The translations under genes and the position numbers were made by a program. This document shows positions 1 through 11,214 of a DNA stretch of 64,000 nt, piece after piece (the stretch's first letter is position 1; each line of letters starts with the position of its first letter). The stretch comes from Glandiceps talaboti. Its lineage: Eukaryota; Hemichordata; Enteropneusta; Spengelidae. Location: positions 9,220,501 to 9,284,500 of the forward strand of contig NC_135558.1 in assembly GCF_964340395.1 (NCBI RefSeq), in the 5' to 3' direction. The notes beneath the pieces were generated by a model, which did no database searches, was not told the origin of the DNA, and saw nothing but the letters and a program-made list of their open reading frames with translations.

Positions 1-85
1 GCACAAGCTCAATAAGCAAACATTATTCGTTTAGGACAAAACCCCCTTCCAACTACCCCTCCCCCTAAATGAATGTTCACAAGTG
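1..85 (+). repeat. Dispersed repeat with second copy at 18695-18775
   Basis: Both copies share a CACAAGCT start, TTCGTTT-A-GACAAAACCCCC, a C-rich stretch and then CCTAAA-GAATGTTCAC. TTCGTTTAGGA and TCCTAAACGAA are complementary, so each copy can form a short hairpin. Family not recognised. The rest of the intron to 426 is AT-rich with no other feature seen. Confidence 0.6.
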
Positions 86-426
86 CAACATCACACGTTT
101 ATACATGACGTAAACACCATGGTTGTGAAGTCTCACAAGAATAGTGGATGCAGAAACTGACATCAACATAAAACGTTTTTCCAATCTGTAATGGCTGTAC
201 ATCTGATGATAAGAAATCAATAACACAGAGATCATATGAGAAACAACAGAAAACATAACTACCTGAACTAGCGACACACACATGAAATTTTTTTTTTTTT
301 TAAATAAAATGAAAAATCTACATACCCCACCTATTCTAAACTTGAGCATAATTGGACCCACACAATTTTTTTTAGGCCTTAGCCCAATAATTCTTTTACT
401 GTTTTTTGTGTGTGTTTTGTTTGCAG

Positions 427-639
427 TTATCTTGATCCATATGGAACATCTGTACAGTACTTAGAGGCAGCATTCCGTAACGTTCGTAACCAAGGCATCA
501 TTGCCGTGTCATCCACAGACACAAGTACCCTGTTTGGTAAGAGTGAGAATGTGGCGGCAAGGAACTATGGAGGCTATCTCATCAGAACAGAATATTATAG
601 AGAGCTTGGCACAAGAATGGTGCTACAGGCTGTTGCAAG
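427..639 (+). CDS. TRMT1L: TRMT1L coding exon (DPYG catalytic motif)
   Basis: The acceptor TTTGCAG ends at 426 after a T-rich tract and the donor GTAGAG starts at 640. Base 427 completes a split codon. The exon encodes YLDPYGTS, then TRTEYYRELG-type conserved positions. It leaves AG to be completed by the next exon. Confidence 0.93.
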
Positions 640-3600
640 GTAGAGAAATCTTTAAAGATGCACTAGCTGTAACTGAAAATGATTTTTTTTTGAAAATGTT
701 TTGTTAGATACAATAACTTTAATACTTGTAATATCGTACACCCTGAATAGTAGTGAATCACCCATGGGTGAACATACTTTTTGTACCTGTATACTTGATA
801 AATCATATCAAATTGATTTTTAGGTCCATACCCAAAAATCAGTGCCCTCAACCGCGATCACAATTTTAAACCTGTTGTTACAGTACTAATGGATAAGATC
901 GACCACTGATTAACATGTACAATGTCTGATTATTGGTATTTTATCACTTTTCAGTTAATAGATTGCGGCTGTCTAATTAAAAAGTGATACTACTGTTACA
1001 AACTATTGCAGGTTTAATGCAGACATTCAAAGCCAATCCTTCGCTCAAAATTTAAACTTGTCACTACACTACCTACAGATAATACTGACCACTAATTAAC
1101 AGATACAATATCTATTTATAAGTAACTGACCAATTAGTAGAAAACATATATTTGGTTATTGATGAAAAAAAATACCCCAGGTGCAGCTAGTGGAGCTTTA
1201 AAATATGAAATCGTATATAAGGCCAAAAAAAGGAATTGTTCCTGGTCAGCATGCACATCACTTAAATACCCTCGCATCTGTCTTTATAAAAAAAGATTCC
1301 AGCCCATCAGTGCAATCTGCAGATCCAGGGGAAACACAAAAATAACCCTCCCTACTTCAGTGAACACAACTGCAGAGCCAATCATGAACAAGCAAATGAC
1401 ATCTGCCCCACATACACACTTGCTCTAAAGTACTAAATAACAAGAACAGTAACTGTCATAAATAGTAGATTAAGTGACAGGTTTGTTCAGAATAAAAAAA
1501 GAAAAGAAAAGAAATCACGTTGTCATGTTTTAGTCAAAATGTCCTGACCAGAAACAATACTTTTTTTTTTGCCTAATAATGATAATAATGCATGGTTTGT
1601 AGAACACATAGCCACAGTGATATTACGGATTATAACCTTCACAACATAACCCCTGTCCTACCACATACCCATTTATACAGCTTGGTTGACTAGGATACAG
1701 CTGTGACTTACACCTTAATGGGCAAGGACTACAACACACATAATGATCAATCCTACCAGAAACCCCTTTAGACTGCTATTTTGCCTCAGGACTTACTGTG
1801 TCTCAGAAATATTCCTTGGCAGTTATTTTCATTTTTTGAAGACTTCAAAATTAGATGCAAGATAGAAGAAAAAACAATCAAAATGTATTTCAAACAAGAG
1901 TTCTGATGATTGACCATAAATTTACAGACTGTATCCCTTTAATCGTTGTTAAACATGTAAATACAACTGCCAAAAAAACACTAGTGCATTCATGCGAATC
2001 TAGGTACCTGTGATGTAGGCTGACTCAATGATATGTTGTTTTGGTTCTGACAGGGCAGCAGCTCGTTGTTACAAAGGTATAGAAGTCCTACTCAGTGCAG
2101 CAGTGGAACATTGTATACTGGTTATAGTAAGAGTGCACAGAGGTGGCAAACATGCAGACAACAGTGTTGGACAAATCAACAAACTTTTACACTGTCGACT
2201 TTGTGAAGAACGGGTTTATCATCCATCCATGTCTTCAGTTCTGGGTGAGTTCATAACATTTAGTCAGTCAAATAATTATTTAGGTCCAGAGTATTGAATT
2301 TGTGATGTAATTGTTACTTTGATGTATCTACTTTTTAGTCAGGTTTTTCACGCGTCCAGAATGATCTTGAAAGTCAAACCACTCTTCGAAAAATTAAATT
2401 TGCCCACTGGAAAGTGAAATTGATGAAATTATCAACCATCAATTCCTGAAATACTGCAGCAATACTTGACTAAACTTAGGAGGTCAAATTTCAATCACAG
2501 TATGACAATTGGAGAACTGTTGGTTTGATACACCTTGGAAATGACTTTGACAATTCCTGGAAATATTCTGACTTTTGATATTACATTCATATGATTCCAT
2601 ATATGCACTTTTGATAAATGACATTTATACTATATGCAACACAAGTAGTACACATTTGAATAGAAAATATGGAATATATATCATGGCTCTACATCATGAC
2701 AACACACACGCCTACATCATTGGTTCTGTGGTGCTTTGTATATGAGACAAAAATTCTGAATCGTCATTTTTTTCCCCATTTTTTTCCTTTACTTTATTTA
2801 TAATTACGCCATTCTCTAATATTTTACTTCATGGAGCTGGAAAATTACTGGTGACAAAAAGGGCTATGAATCGAAGACCCTAAAATGTCACCCAGGTCAC
2901 TATATGAAAAATATTGGGAATGATATCTAGTTGTTGTTGTTGTTTTTTTTCCTGAACAGAGAGTAATTATACTTTATTAAAGTGTGATTGTCATAAGAAT
3001 ATTCCTGGTGTGACAGCAGTAGAGCTAGGACCAATATGGTGAGTGTCAAATATCCAACAAATATGATGGAGGAGGGGGGGGGGGGGGACTCGCCCACTGG
3101 TGTTGGAGGGGTCTGTTGCCTTTGATGAGGGGGGAACTCGGCCACTGGGTTTGGAGGGGTCAGTCACCTGGGGGACTCACAAGCGCATGACTTGGTGTGT
3201 AGATTCTTTCCTACCTGAGATCCATTCTTCAAATTGGCAAATACAGAATTTACAAGTTGTAGACATGAACAAGGATTTTTGTTATTTTTTTGGTCACATT
3301 CTTGATCATACTTGATGTCGGGTAAGTTTTACACCTCATTTATGTAATATTTGCTTGATTTTTCTCTTAACTGTAGGAGCGGTAGTATATTTAATGCCAA
3401 ATTTATCACCAATATGCAAGAAGCTGGGAAGAAGATTTCGGTCAGCAAACAAGTTGAAGAACTTCTTGATATTATGTTGAGTGAAGCCATTTGTTCAGAC
3501 AAGAAAAAACCACTTGCCATCAGATGTAGTATTGCGGATCGAGAAGAGAGTGGAGATTATTGTGATAATCGAACAGGAGATGGCTGGGGTGGCGAAAGTG

Positions 3601-5287
3601 AAAAGCGCCCTCTAGAGGACACTAGTGGAGATGGACATGTTGAAAAGAGGGCAAGGTTTATGAGTGACAGTGGGGGCGGAGACAAGAGTAACGCGGCTGA
3701 GATTGAGTTTGACGGACAGCCATCATTTTACTATGATTTACACAAACACAGTCAAAAAGATATGAACACTCCAAAGTAAGTTAAAATTCTTTATCATTTG
3801 TCATTTAGTGCATCTTAAATAATCAAAGCATTATGACTACAATATCTATCTCTGTGTCAACTACCTTGAAGGAAAGTCATTGCAGTTAATCTGATTGGCT
3901 ACCATGGACAACATGCCCCAATAATGCGATGCATCTTTGTGTTTACAACAGCAAATTGACTTTCTGCCATCTGTAGGGTTTTCACAAACATGGCCTTGCC
4001 ACTGTGAATATTTTGAATACTTTGCTTTTGAAGATGTGTCAATATTTTTATGTCGAAACACCTTTCAACGACTTTGAAGTTAAATTCAATGACGGAGGTA
4101 GCCATGTTGGAAAAGCAGTCAACATTGATAGTATAAAAGGAAGCCTGTGATTGGTCAGTTTGCTGCTGGATAATGACAGGGTGTTTTAGAACGATCAAAG
4201 ATGTGTGAGTTTCAGTGACTTTCCTTCAACACAGTGGACGGAGGTTGAGATAGATATCCTAGTCAATTGAATTGTTGACGGTCTAAACAAAGGAAGCAGA
4301 AATTTAGTGATTACAAGAAAATTGAATCAAATGGAGGCATATCACATACATCATGTACATGACTTGTGTGCCAGCAACCATCTTGAATTTTGCTAATTTG
4401 CATGAGATCAGAGGTCACAAGTGAAACGAAATGTTTCTGTTGTTTCACTGCTGAACATGTTTGTGTTGTGATTGATTGGTAACTAGGATATTACTTCAGG
4501 ATTTTTTTGCAGAATTTTATGATGATGTACTTTAGATTTCAGATGCATGGTAACTGATAGCCATGTATGATCAAGAATAAGCTTGCCTTTAGAGCAGTGC
4601 ATCCTATAAAGAATGATATAATATTGTACTGTGGGTCTAAATGATAATAACTGACTTTTCTTGTGAGTCAATAACTGCATTGTAAGAGATAGGAGAACAT
4701 CAAATTGCATCAAATTGGTTTTGAGAGCACACACTGGTCAACATATAGTATGGGATTGGGGAACACCAAATTTGGTATCACAAGTAATAACTGTATATTA
4801 GTGTTGCCTCAAATTGGTTTTTAGATTACACACTTGTCACCACATTGTAAGGGATAGGTAACATCAAATTGGTTTTGAGAGCACACACTAGTCGCCACAT
4901 AGTATGGGGTAGGGAAAATCAAATTGTGGTACATTGCAAGAAATTGCAGTTCAACAATTGCACCTCAAATAAAGCGAAAACAAGTCTTGGTGAATTTTTC
5001 CAGTTTTACAGAACATATAAATGTATGTTGGTATTCTGAATTTGTATGAAATATTCTAGAATTTAATTTGATGTTAAAAACCAGCTATGAGCCCACAAAT
5101 ATGTACGAGTCACTTGCTTGAATTGTTTTGTTTCAACAGAACGAATCGTATGGTTGCATTCCTGCATGACAGTGGATACCGTGCAAGTCGTACTCACTTC
5201 AACCATTTAGCTGTCAGGACCAATGCATCTCGTCAACAATTTGTGGAAGTACTTAGATCAAGGGGAAGCAAAACATTGAAACTGTAG
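427..5287 (+). CDS. TRMT1L: TRMT1L (TRM1-like tRNA methyltransferase homologue), 3' five exons, 5' partial
   Basis: The joined exons 427-639, 2054-2244, 2960-3038, 3377-3775 and 5140-5287 keep one frame across five GT-AG exons and give 342 residues ending in TAG. The sequence follows the C-terminal part of vertebrate TRMT1L, a Trm1-family protein linked to dimethylation of guanosine in tRNA. The first exon carries the Trm1 catalytic-loop motif (LDPYG) and then a conserved AAFRNVRN-G-I stretch. Exon 2 has a CxxC (CRLCEE) and exon 3 a CxCH (CDCH), a likely zinc site kept in the family. A long acidic, poorly conserved insert with a KRARF basic patch fills exon 4. The end is the FYYDLHKHS and SRTHF block. 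The N-terminal methyltransferase exons, including the SAM-binding part, lie before base 427. The C-terminal tail is shorter than in human. The intron phases fit exactly, so I am confident. Confidence 0.93.
720..850 (+). repeat. Dispersed repeat; inverted copy at 57355-57485
   Basis: The core TTTTTAGGTCCATACCCA is a near-palindrome. The flanking blocks GTACACCCTGAATAGTA and TTTGTACCTG occur in the same order in the 57.4-kb copy on the other strand. Confidence 0.6.
852..1125 (+). repeat. Two-copy imperfect tandem duplication in TRMT1L intron
   Basis: A segment with AATTTAAAC, CAGTACTA or an equivalent, then GACCACT-ATTAACA and ACAAT-TCT occurs at about 852-930 and again at 1045-1125. Divergent and of unknown origin. 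Confidence 0.45.
1221..1573 (+). mobile_element. Non-autonomous TIR element (MITE), family with GGC ends, copy 1
   Basis: The 353-bp element has inverted ends: GGCCAAAAAAAGG-ATTGTT, then CTGGTCAG on the left, and the reverse complement of CTGACCAGAAACAATA-T-rich-GCC on the right. It is flanked by TAA on both sides. The GGC ends and TAA target fit PIF/Harbinger habits, which is an inference. Other copies are at 52861-53222 and 54522-54874. Confidence 0.75.
2054..2244 (+). CDS. TRMT1L: TRMT1L coding exon (CxxC motif)
   Basis: The acceptor CTGACAG and donor GTGAGT fit the consensus. The joined frame gives RAAARCYKGIEVL, then HCRLCEERVYH. The equivalent human segment has the same alanine-rich start and the same CxxCEER motif. 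Confidence 0.94.
2960..3038 (+). CDS. TRMT1L: TRMT1L coding exon (CDCH motif), too short for simple ORF finding
   Basis: This 79-nt exon has acceptor TGAACAG and donor GTGAGT. In the joined frame it reads ESNYTLLKCDCHKN, then TAVELGPIW. It supplies the CxCH half of the presumed zinc site and the ELGP-W motif typical of Trm1 proteins. A run of 14 G begins 36 bases after the donor. Confidence 0.92.
3060..3180 (+). repeat. G-rich two-copy minisatellite just after TRMT1L exon donor
   Basis: Two copies of ACTCG-CCACTGG-TTGGAGGGGTC follow a run of 14 G at 3074-3087. The G-runs could form a quadruplex in the nascent RNA near the donor. Confidence 0.6.
3377..3775 (+). CDS. TRMT1L: TRMT1L coding exon (acidic/basic linker)
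   Basis: The acceptor AACTGTAG ends at 3376 and the donor GTAAG starts at 3776. The exon begins by completing the Trp codon, then SGSIFN. A helical segment is followed by a Gly/Asp/Glu-rich stretch with a KRARF basic patch, a possible nuclear or nucleolar signal, and ends with FYYDLHKHSQKDMNTPK. The sequence GAGGGCGCT lies within this exon on the - strand at 3604-3612. Confidence 0.93.
3846..4258 (+). mobile_element. TIR element in TRMT1L intron 4
   Basis: ATATCTATCTC, then TTGAAGGAAAGTCATTG on the left is mirrored on the right by CAGTGACTTTCCTTCAA, then GAGATAGATATC. The arms are about 45 bp with an indel. Nothing coding lies inside. Confidence 0.6.
4690..4925 (+). repeat. Imperfect tandem repeat in TRMT1L intron 4
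   Basis: About three copies of a unit containing CAAATTGGTTTTGAGAGCAC, then GTC-CCACATAGTATGGGAT. Spacing between copies is uneven. Confidence 0.6.
5140..5287 (+). CDS. TRMT1L: TRMT1L terminal coding exon
   Basis: The acceptor TTTCAACAG ends at 5139. The joined frame reads TNRMVAFLHDSGYRASRTHF and ends at TAG 5285-5287. The stop codon overlaps a good donor (TAG/GTAAGA), so a 3' UTR intron may start at 5288. The vertebrate C-terminal extension is absent. Confidence 0.9.
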
Positions 5288-5640
5288 GTAAGATTTGACA
5301 CCATAAAGACTTCTTGAATTGCATCGAAGATTAAGGACCAAGTACTGTCCTGTTTGTAAACTACTTTGACAATACAGGACATCCAGAAAGGATCAGCAAT
5401 ACAACAGATATTTGCATCGAAGACTTTTCAACTACACTGCCAGCCAAATGACATTTAATGGACTTTTTCCTGTTTTTGAAATTTTCAAGGATGTTAATTT
5501 TGTAAACAAACGTGTCATGAAACCTGGACGTAACTTGGATAGTTTTGTATCACCCAAACAATCGGAACAAAACAAACGACACAAAATGATGTACATATAG
5601 AGGTAAATAAAGGCATCTAGCCACTTTTACCACATCAGAT
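5288..5640 (+). other. TRMT1L 3' UTR with poly(A) signal
   Basis: AATAAA is at 5606-5611, about 320 nt after the stop codon, followed by GT-rich sequence (TGGTATGTTGTATTG) near 5659. A later AATAAA-like signal near 6710 could serve longer transcripts. Inferred from signals only. Confidence 0.5.
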
Positions 5641-5660
5641 TTTAATCAGATTGGGCATGG
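5632..5660 (+). repeat. Fragment of a dispersed element also at 43758-43885
   Basis: CAGATTTTAATCAGATTGGG matches the right arm of the 43.8-kb fold-back element, just after the TRMT1L poly(A) region. Confidence 0.45.
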
Positions 5661-5921
5661 TATGTTGTATTGTACAGACTACCTCTTTTACCATTCACGT
5701 ATGAACACACACACCAAGACAATGTAGAACTGACACAAATTTTTGTATGAAATAATTATCTTTTAATAGTTATCTCGATTGAGAAGTAGGGAATTGGACT
5801 AGGTTACGAGCCAAATCCTCTGGGGAAAATACGTATTTGGAAGAAGAAATCATAATTAATAATGACAATTTTCTTACAGCTGTTGTGAGAATTACATTTG
5901 TGATAATGTTGTCTACCTCCT

Positions 5922-6410
5922 ATAGGGGATCCCCACTCTAGGAAATAGAGACACTGCCGTACACTCTGGCTCCTGGAGAGTCATTTCATGATTGTACATC
6001 ACACTTACAATTATTTGTGATTTCAGAGAAACATCAAGTTGACCTTGTGCATGTACAGGGTATCTTTGCTATGGGCTATTGCATCATGGGAGATAGCAGA
6101 AATACATGTACATAGTACCGGTACATTGTTCAATGGTTGAACATCGAGTATTCATGACAGTTGTTCACACTGAAGTGTATAGCATTTTGAACTCATGAAT
6201 ATTCAGTGATCAACTATTGAATAATGTATTTCCACTATCTCCCATGATGCAATAGCCCATAGCCAAGATACCCTAGGAATGCACAAGATCAACTTGATGT
6301 TTCTCTGAAATCGCAAGTAATTGTAGGTGATGTAAAATCATGAAATGACTCTCCAGAACCCATAGTTTATGAAAATGTCTCTATTTCCTGGAGTGGCATT
6401 CCCCTTTTAA
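5922..6410. mobile_element. Long fold-back (inverted-repeat) DNA element
   Basis: Two arms of roughly 230 bp are imperfect reverse complements. Shared blocks, in order inward, include CCAGGAAATAGAGACA-like sequence, GGAGAGTCATTTCATGAT, AGAGAAACATCAAGTTGA and GGGCTATTGCATCATGGGAG. No ORF lies between the arms. This is a MITE or fold-back element in the intergenic space between TRMT1L and the RGS gene. Confidence 0.8.
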
Positions 6411-6839
6411 CAATGGAGTGGCTCTGTATCAATGGCATACACTAGGACTGTACCAACGCTGCATGGATGGTAGGATACGTGAAAGTTGAACTGGTTTGAA
6501 AAGTAAATTCAATTTTTCTGGTTCATCTTGAATGTGCCAGAAATGTATGAGAAACACTCCAGGATTTTTGTTTTTTATGTAAATAAGTTCATTTCATAAT
6601 TTTTTAGAGCAATCAAATTGTGTCATTGAATTTTTGACTTTGTCTAGCAAAAACATTTTGTGATAGCTGCTGTACGGCTTTTACCATGTATCAAGTGTAA
6701 TATTTACAATAAATTATTTCCATTTTAATCTAAAGTTAGAAAAACAGTAAAGTCATGGAGTGTTTCCCTTTAACCAATATTGCAAAGAGCAGAAGAATGA
6801 GAATGGATGGATTGGGATGAGGTGAGGTAGAATAAGCTA

Positions 6840-7082
6840 ATTAAAGGGGTATAGGCTGTAACTTGGAGTTTTTTTGTTGTTTTTTTAGAATGGATTGATT
6901 TTCATACAAGTTGATGGGGGGGGGGGGGGTTTAGAATGGATTGGTTTTCGTACAAGTTGATTAAATGGTAAATGGGTATCTTGTAGTCTGTAACCTGAGG
7001 GGGTTGGGGGTGGAATGGATTGATTTTCATACAAGATGATTAAAGGGACATAATTTATAATTTGGAGGGGGGGGGGGGGGTT
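6840..7082 (+). repeat. Imperfect tandem repeat with two runs of 14 G
   Basis: Three copies of TAGAATGGATTGATTTTCAT, then ACAAG-TGATTAAA, separated by G-tracts. Runs of exactly 14 G are at 6916-6929 and 7067-7080. Confidence 0.75.
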
Positions 7083-7127
7083 ACGTATTACTTACTTTGA
7101 TGTTTTATTATCTTGATGTATAAGCAT

Positions 7128-7322
7128 CAAGGATAATCCTTAGTTGTGGTAAGGATCATAGCTTACATTTCCCATTAGCATTGTCGTAAACCACAGCCTC
7201 TTTTTACGGCACCATCCAAGACATACCGCTGAGAGGGTTGCTTCAGCAGCAATATGTACTCTGGCTTGCCAGAATTCTCATTAGCTGTGGTAAGGATCAC
7301 AGCTTACATCTCTCATGAGTAT
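7128..7322 (+). repeat. Two-copy duplication
   Basis: TTAG-TGTGGTAAGGATCA-AGCTTACAT-T occurs at about 7140 and again at about 7280. Nothing else was seen in 7330-8570 except T-tracts. Confidence 0.55.
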
Positions 7323-8574
7323 GTAATTACCATATTACTGAAACATGAGCAATTTGACATCTAACTCAAATACAGGAAATTCAAGCCATTGCTTTTTCTG
7401 GTAAAGGTTACATTCCTGTGGGTTCAGCATAAAAAATGAAAATTGCAAATTTGGCTGTTATAACTCATATTTGCCAAAAGTTCTTCAAACCAGTAAAACT
7501 GTATTGTCATAGTGAAGCAAACTTTGGAAAATCTAATATTTTTTTTTCAATTTTATATGATTTCTTTGTGGGAAGATGTTATATATTGTGAATTAAAAAA
7601 CAGGAAGAAAAAAAATTGTTATGATAGAAACGAAGACTTTCTATGTTCTACATTCCCTGTTATATTTTGGCAAATACTGAGATATTATTTATGTGATAGC
7701 CAATGTAAATATATTACCCATTTGTCACACTTTTTTTCAAATTAGAAGTGATTCGATGAAGTAGAAATATGAATTGGAGGAAGGAATTTACAAATTAACA
7801 TCATTTGCATTTCGCCATGGTAACAATATATTGGAAAGATGTCAAGTACTGTGGAGTTTGATGAAGCGTTCGGTAAAAGCATCCTGTGACCCCTATTTTT
7901 TTCTAATATTTGGCACAATCCAATCATTTTTTATACATGGACTATTCCATTAGGAGGAAATCACAGGGAAGATTGAATTAAACATTTTGACATGATGAAT
8001 TAAACTTTTTAACATATCGCTACCCTGTGACACCTATATTGTATGACTTTGGAATGACCCAATCATTCGTATGTACAGATTATTCCATTGTATGTAGGAA
8101 TTACAGGGGAGGTGTTTCTTTGATATGATAATGGTGGTGAAAAAAACAAGTCTTTTTTTCATTAAATCAAAAAAGCAAAAGAAAATAAGATGAAGACTTA
8201 TAACAGCCTTATAGAACATGGCCAACTGGGTGATACATTTTCGCTCTTATTTTTGAAAACTACTTACCCTAACAAATTTTTTACATAAATCTTTACATAA
8301 CTAACACAGAAAAAAATCACCTGGATTAAACTTAAATTGTAGTTAAATCAATCTGTAAGAGTTACCCCTATAAGGGTCCAAATTGCATGACAATGTCCCC
8401 TATATAATAATTACACTTCAACAAGTCTTGCTCGTTGATATTTTTAAAATTTCGACTTTTTTTTTTTTTTTTTTTTTGCCATGATTTGAATAATTTACAT
8501 TGTTCTATGCTATTACAATATGCTACCTATAGTATACACACAATAAATTATGCTGATGTATTTCTTGCTTGAAT

Positions 8575-8785
8575 TATGGTCATCTAATCACTAGGGGGCG
8601 TTCTACAGTGTGATCACACAGGAGATAATGAAGGGCGCCACCAACGGTCATTACCTGATTGTTGGGTCACCATCTAAATTCTAATGATGTAACCTCGGAC
8701 CACTAGTGCAGTGTTTGGTGATCTGAGGTGTAATGGAGGATAAAGTGAAGAACGCCACCAACGGTTGGAGTGTGACATTGTTGTG
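8575..8785 (+). repeat. Two-copy duplication with CTCF-like word
   Basis: A segment with CACTAG, then GAGATAATGAAGGGCGCCACCA is repeated about 125 bp later as GAGGATAAAGTGAAGAACGC, followed by CACCAACGGT. The first copy holds CACTAGGGGGCG. From here to 11028 the sequence is AT-rich and would include the RGS 3' UTR. Confidence 0.55.
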
Positions 8786-11028
8786 TGTACGTATAATACT
8801 GGTCCTACCTGGGGGGTAGATGTTGATTTCTATATATATGCATATTGCTTGTGTTGACAATAATAGTGACTGGAGTCCCTAACTCTGTGAATATTGGTGA
8901 AAATAAAAATTTGTCATAAAAAGATCCAAACTTGTAATTGTCATGGTCAAGTATTTATACAACAACGGTACAAAGCTGTGAACTATTTCATTGACTAGAG
9001 AAGTTTGTCATTACTTTTTGGTTAGGCTGTGAATAGAAAAGCTTGCCATTTATCACTTTACTTCTAGTCTATATCTATCCTGCCACACATTTTTAAAGTT
9101 ACATTTTGTTTCACAGATATTGCACACAAAAAAATAACAGATTATTTAGTTTCGATCTAGCTGTACAAAAAGAATGTTTTCTTTCATCTGCAGTAGTTCT
9201 AACTCAAATTCTTACCAGCAGCTAACCATCAAAGGGTGATGAGTTTATTTCATTGGCTCTCTGAAAACGTTAAGCTTACAAAACCCAACACAGAGGGCGC
9301 TATACTCCTGATTTTCATGGCACACTCATCCCTCAAGTTGTGGCAAGGAATGTGTGATTTTCCATTTTGCCGATGCCGATACAGTCTGATGTAACCATGA
9401 ATAATTTTCTATAATTTTGTGTATATACACTGGCCGTTTGAAAAAAAAAGAAGAAAAACTACACAATTTTTACAAATCGATCTATGGTTAGTGATTCGAT
9501 TGATGTTCCTGTGGAGTCAATATCTGAAGAAAAGAAACTGCATTTGTCAGAGAGGATTTGTGGTTCTTATATTACAATGGAACATTTGCAACTGGATCAG
9601 GGAAAAATGTGAAAATGTTCATATCTATAGTTATTTGGACCGGAAATGGGTTTCTTGTCACCGTTTACAGTACACCGTGAACATCATTGAACGGTGTATA
9701 CATGATGACTAACATGGACCGAGAAATTCGCTTAAAAAATAAGATTTCAGAAATGAAATATTACTGTTTTCGCACCGACCAAATGGCACCATAATATCAA
9801 GAACCACAACCTGTACATATGAACAGAATATATGCGATGTCCTTGAATATGCAATGTTTGACCTTTGACCTATTTTGCATAACAAAGAAGACTGCTTGTC
9901 ATTCATGTTGACAAATTTTGATCTTTAGTCTTCTGGTAGTTCGCAATCATAAATCATTGGTTCACTTCACTCAGAAGCATAACAACTCTGAAAGAACATG
10001 TGATAGAATGTTGCAGCCTCAATTTCAGGGCTGGATGTCAACAAAATACTGAGCCTTGACAAGATAATTTGGGGTATCGCACTACGTGAGAAGAAAATGA
10101 ATACTATTAAGACAGTTTAAAACATATTTGCGTTAGCTTAACATCCTTATCATAAAAAAAAAAAAAAATCAAATCCACACCACTTTGTAAAAGTGACTTC
10201 CTGAAGTAGAATTTAGTGAATTCAAACCTGAGCCAACAACTTAGATCCTAGTTGCAGCAAAAAAACAAACAAAATATAAAGATCGAAACAAAGCTACCAT
10301 AAAGTCAGCCATCTTGGAATTTTGTATTTATATATACATGTATATATATCGCTATTTAAAAGTACTGTAAAATGAATGTGATTTTTTTAAAACTTAAAGA
10401 TGGAAATATAAATTAAGCCTTTACTCTATCTGGATATTTCTTTCATAAAATGAATGCATGGTATATACTGTAAGCACATATTTACATGCAAGTTTGTCTG
10501 AAAAAAAATAATGTTTGTAAAATTCTCAACACTTGAGGGCGCTCTTCTGGATATGAATCTGTCAAGAGTAGCATGCAGGTATACGATTGGGTGGAAACTC
10601 TGAGCTAGACAAGAAACGTCTTTTTCTGACAACTGGAAATACAGACAATTCATTGAATTCCAAAAATTGTTTGTACTGTTTCATGTTCCTTATGGTGTAT
10701 AACTTAAAACTCACAAGTACTTGTGAAATGAAAAGGAAATAGCATCCTCTATATTCACACTTGATATGAGAAACAAGATGGCCACATTGAAGCTTGAAAT
10801 TTGTTGAACGTGGAACCCTATCAATGTTTTCAGACACACTGCATAACACTTATAAGTTGGTGATGTTACACATTTTCAAACAATTCTCTTGACTCTTTCA
10901 TATCCAACAAAAGGAATTACACAAGTGACATTACAGATTTGTAACTGGGAAGAGCGCCCTCTGGTGTTGAGAATTTTACATCTTAAAAAAAGTAAACATT
11001 TTTGAGACTTGTCTAGAATTGTGAAATT

Positions 11029-11214
11029 TTAACATGAACTGTCTTTTAGTTTGTCATTGATGAGTGTCTGATAGAACTCTGATCGTATAAACCGCGGGTA
11101 CGAATCCTTTTCCATTAGGGACTGGATGCGTTTCTGCGCCAGGTCAAATGCGTGTTTGTTAGGATTACTCAAGTTGGATATGGTTGCCATGCGACTGTGA
11201 GAGTCCAAATTCAC
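11029..11214 (-). CDS. RGS gene terminal exon (C-terminal RGS helices)
   Basis: The acceptor TTACAG is read on the - strand. The exon starts VNLDSHSRM and ends IRSEFYQTLIND, then KLKDSSC and TAA. It holds the conserved Asn of VNLDS and the Asp/Arg of MEKDSYPRF. Confidence 0.95.
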   Translation of the reverse strand: MNLDSHSRMATISNLSNPNKHAFDLAQKRIQSLMEKDSYPRFIRSEFYQTLINDKLKDSSC

